Shown piece after piece: positions 63,071-64,000 of a stretch of 64,000 nucleotides of DNA. The notes beneath the pieces are model-generated. The model saw only the letters and a list, made by a program, of their open reading frames with translations. It had not been told where the DNA came from and did not search any database. Numbering within the stretch: position 1 is the first letter of the stretch; the number at the start of each line of letters is the position of its first letter. The position numbers were made by a program, and so were the translations under genes. Origin of the DNA: Burkholderia sp. PAMC 26561 (GTDB lineage: Bacteria > Pseudomonadota > Gammaproteobacteria > Burkholderiales > Burkholderiaceae); contig NZ_CP014307.1 of assembly GCF_001557535.2 (NCBI RefSeq), positions 248,001-312,000 of the forward strand, given 5' to 3'.

Positions 63071-64000
63071 CTATCGGTTGGCGAAGAACGACTTTGCAGC
63101 GCTCAATGCGTCTTCGACTGCAGCCCGGTCCACATCCAGATGCGTGACCCAGCGCTGTTTGGTCGCGCCATAGGCCGACGTAATGCCAATTCCGTGCGAC
63201 GCGAGATGCGCCGAGAATCCCTCGGCAATCGCGCCGTCCACCTCGACAAAGACGATGTTGGTATCCGGCATCGTGACCTTGAGCTGGCTGAACGATGCGA
63301 GGCCTTCGGCCAGGGCCTTCGCGTTCGCGTGGTCATCGGCGAGACGCTCCACGTTGTGTTCGAGCGCGTAGAGGCCCGCCGCCGCGAGAATCCCGACTTG
63401 CCGCAAACCGCCGCCCAGCATCTTGCGCGTACGCCGCGCCTTCGCAATCAGCGGCGCACTGCCGACCAGCACCGAGCCGACCGGTGTACCCAATCCCTTC
63501 GACAAACACACGGACACCGTATCGAATGGACGCGCGAGGGTCGCGACAGGTGTCTTCAGCGCCGTGGCCGCGTTGAAAATGCGCGCGCCATCGAGATGGG
63601 TAGCCAGCCCGTGGCGGCGCGCAAGCGCTGTCGCCGCCTCCATGTATTCATGCGAGAGGACCTTGCCGCCGATCGTGTTTTCCAGCGCGAGAAGCCGCGT
63701 TCGCGCGAAATGCGAATCGTCGGGCTTGATCGCTTCTTCGATATCCTGCAGCGCGAGCGAACCATCGGGCTGATTGTTCAAGGGCTGCGGCTGAATGCTG
63801 CCGAGAACGGCCGCGCCGCCGCCTTCCCATTTGTACGCATGGGCCTGCTGGCCCACGATGAACTCATCGCCCCGTCCGCAATGCGCCATCAGCGCGACCA
63901 GATTCGATTGCGTACCCGATGTCAGGAAAACCCCGGCGTCCTTGCCAAAGCGTTCTGCGAGCGTTTCTTCCAGGCGGGTGACGGTAGGGTCATCGCGAAA
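63071..64000 (-). CDS. ltaE: Low-specificity L-threonine aldolase, partial
   Basis: At least 309 residues; the N-terminus is beyond the right edge (the frame is open to 64000). It is a PLP enzyme that splits threonine to glycine and acetaldehyde. Visible: FLTSGTQSNLVALMAHCGRGDE, LALENTIGGKVLS, ATHLDGARIFNAATALK and the PLP Lys in VSVCLSKGLGTPVGSVLVG. It is the second threonine-to-glycine route in the window, besides kbl-tdh. Confidence 0.93.
   Translation of the reverse strand, partial: FRDDPTVTRLEETLAERFGKDAGVFLTSGTQSNLVALMAHCGRGDEFIVGQQAHAYKWEGGGAAVLGSIQPQPLNNQPDGSLALQDIEEAIKPDDSHFARTRLLALENTIGGKVLSHEYMEAATALARRHGLATHLDGARIFNAATALKTPVATLARPFDTVSVCLSKGLGTPVGSVLVGSAPLIAKARRTRKMLGGGLRQVGILAAAGLYALEHNVERLADDHANAKALAEGLASFSQLKVTMPDTNIVFVEVDGAIAEGFSAHLASHGIGITSAYGATKQRWVTHLDVDRAAVEDALSAAKSFFANR

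Overview
This window looks like a chromosomal segment from a Burkholderiaceae bacterium, most likely Paraburkholderia or Caballeronia. The reasons are the GC-rich codon usage, a short DUF4148 exported protein of a type typical of that group, the xylose isomerase/ABC uptake cluster, an oxalate-use cluster built on formyl-CoA transferase and an OxlT-type antiporter, and many LysR/AraC regulators. There are no phage genes, transposases, CRISPR arrays, rRNA or tRNA that I can see. All family assignments come from reading motifs, with no database search.

Layout. 1-8 kb: the 5' part of a giant cyclic beta-1,2-glucan synthase gene (minus strand, runs off the left edge), small exported and orphan genes, a stand-alone receiver protein, an alpha/beta hydrolase and an AraC regulator remnant with an internal deletion. 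8-14 kb: an FRG-domain protein, then a minus-strand operon of a NadC-like phosphoribosyltransferase, a fusion of a PhnN-type ribose-1,5-bisphosphokinase to an AMP-phosphorylase-type domain, and an MFS carrier. A cupin gene diverges from it across a region with a perfect 12-bp-arm palindrome. 14-20 kb: DMT exporter, tautomerase and AraC regulator, then a bacteriophytochrome kinase divergent from a membrane diguanylate cyclase. 20-22.5 kb: kbl-tdh threonine degradation. 22.5-30.6 kb: xylose uptake and isomerisation (xylFGH, xylA, xylR, aldose epimerase). 30.6-33.4 kb: cupredoxin and phosphoesterase divergent from an ECF sigma/anti-sigma pair. 33.6-41 kb: a lipoprotein beta-propeller, a second diguanylate cyclase, a His-rich peptide, a candidate small RNA, a GH71-like glucanase, a VOC protein, an orotate phosphoribosyltransferase-like gene and an NTF2-like gene. 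41-45 kb: malic enzyme and a D-tartrate dehydratase gene broken by a frameshift, divergent from a LysR gene.

47.7-58.8 kb is an oxalate-type region: two formyl-CoA transferase paralogues, a GntR/FCD regulator with an overlapping small ORF, a PanE-like reductase, an OxlT-type antiporter coupled to a LysR gene, and another LysR gene. The two transferase genes carry an identical 18-bp sequence upstream (TGTGATATACAATATTCC), and the reductase gene has a close relative of it, which suggests a GntR regulon. No oxalyl-CoA decarboxylase gene lies in the window. Between the first transferase and gntR is a 1.4-kb non-coding block of 142-bp tandem repeats merging into a very large imperfect palindrome with arms of about 335 bp. 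59-64 kb: AraC regulator with an SDR reductase, an aldo-keto reductase divergent from a LysR gene, and the C-terminal part of a threonine aldolase gene that runs off the right edge.

The most unusual item is the 10.4-13.1 kb operon. Its enzymes could turn a nucleoside monophosphate into ribose-1,5-bisphosphate and then PRPP inside one polypeptide, next to a PRPP-consuming NadC homologue.
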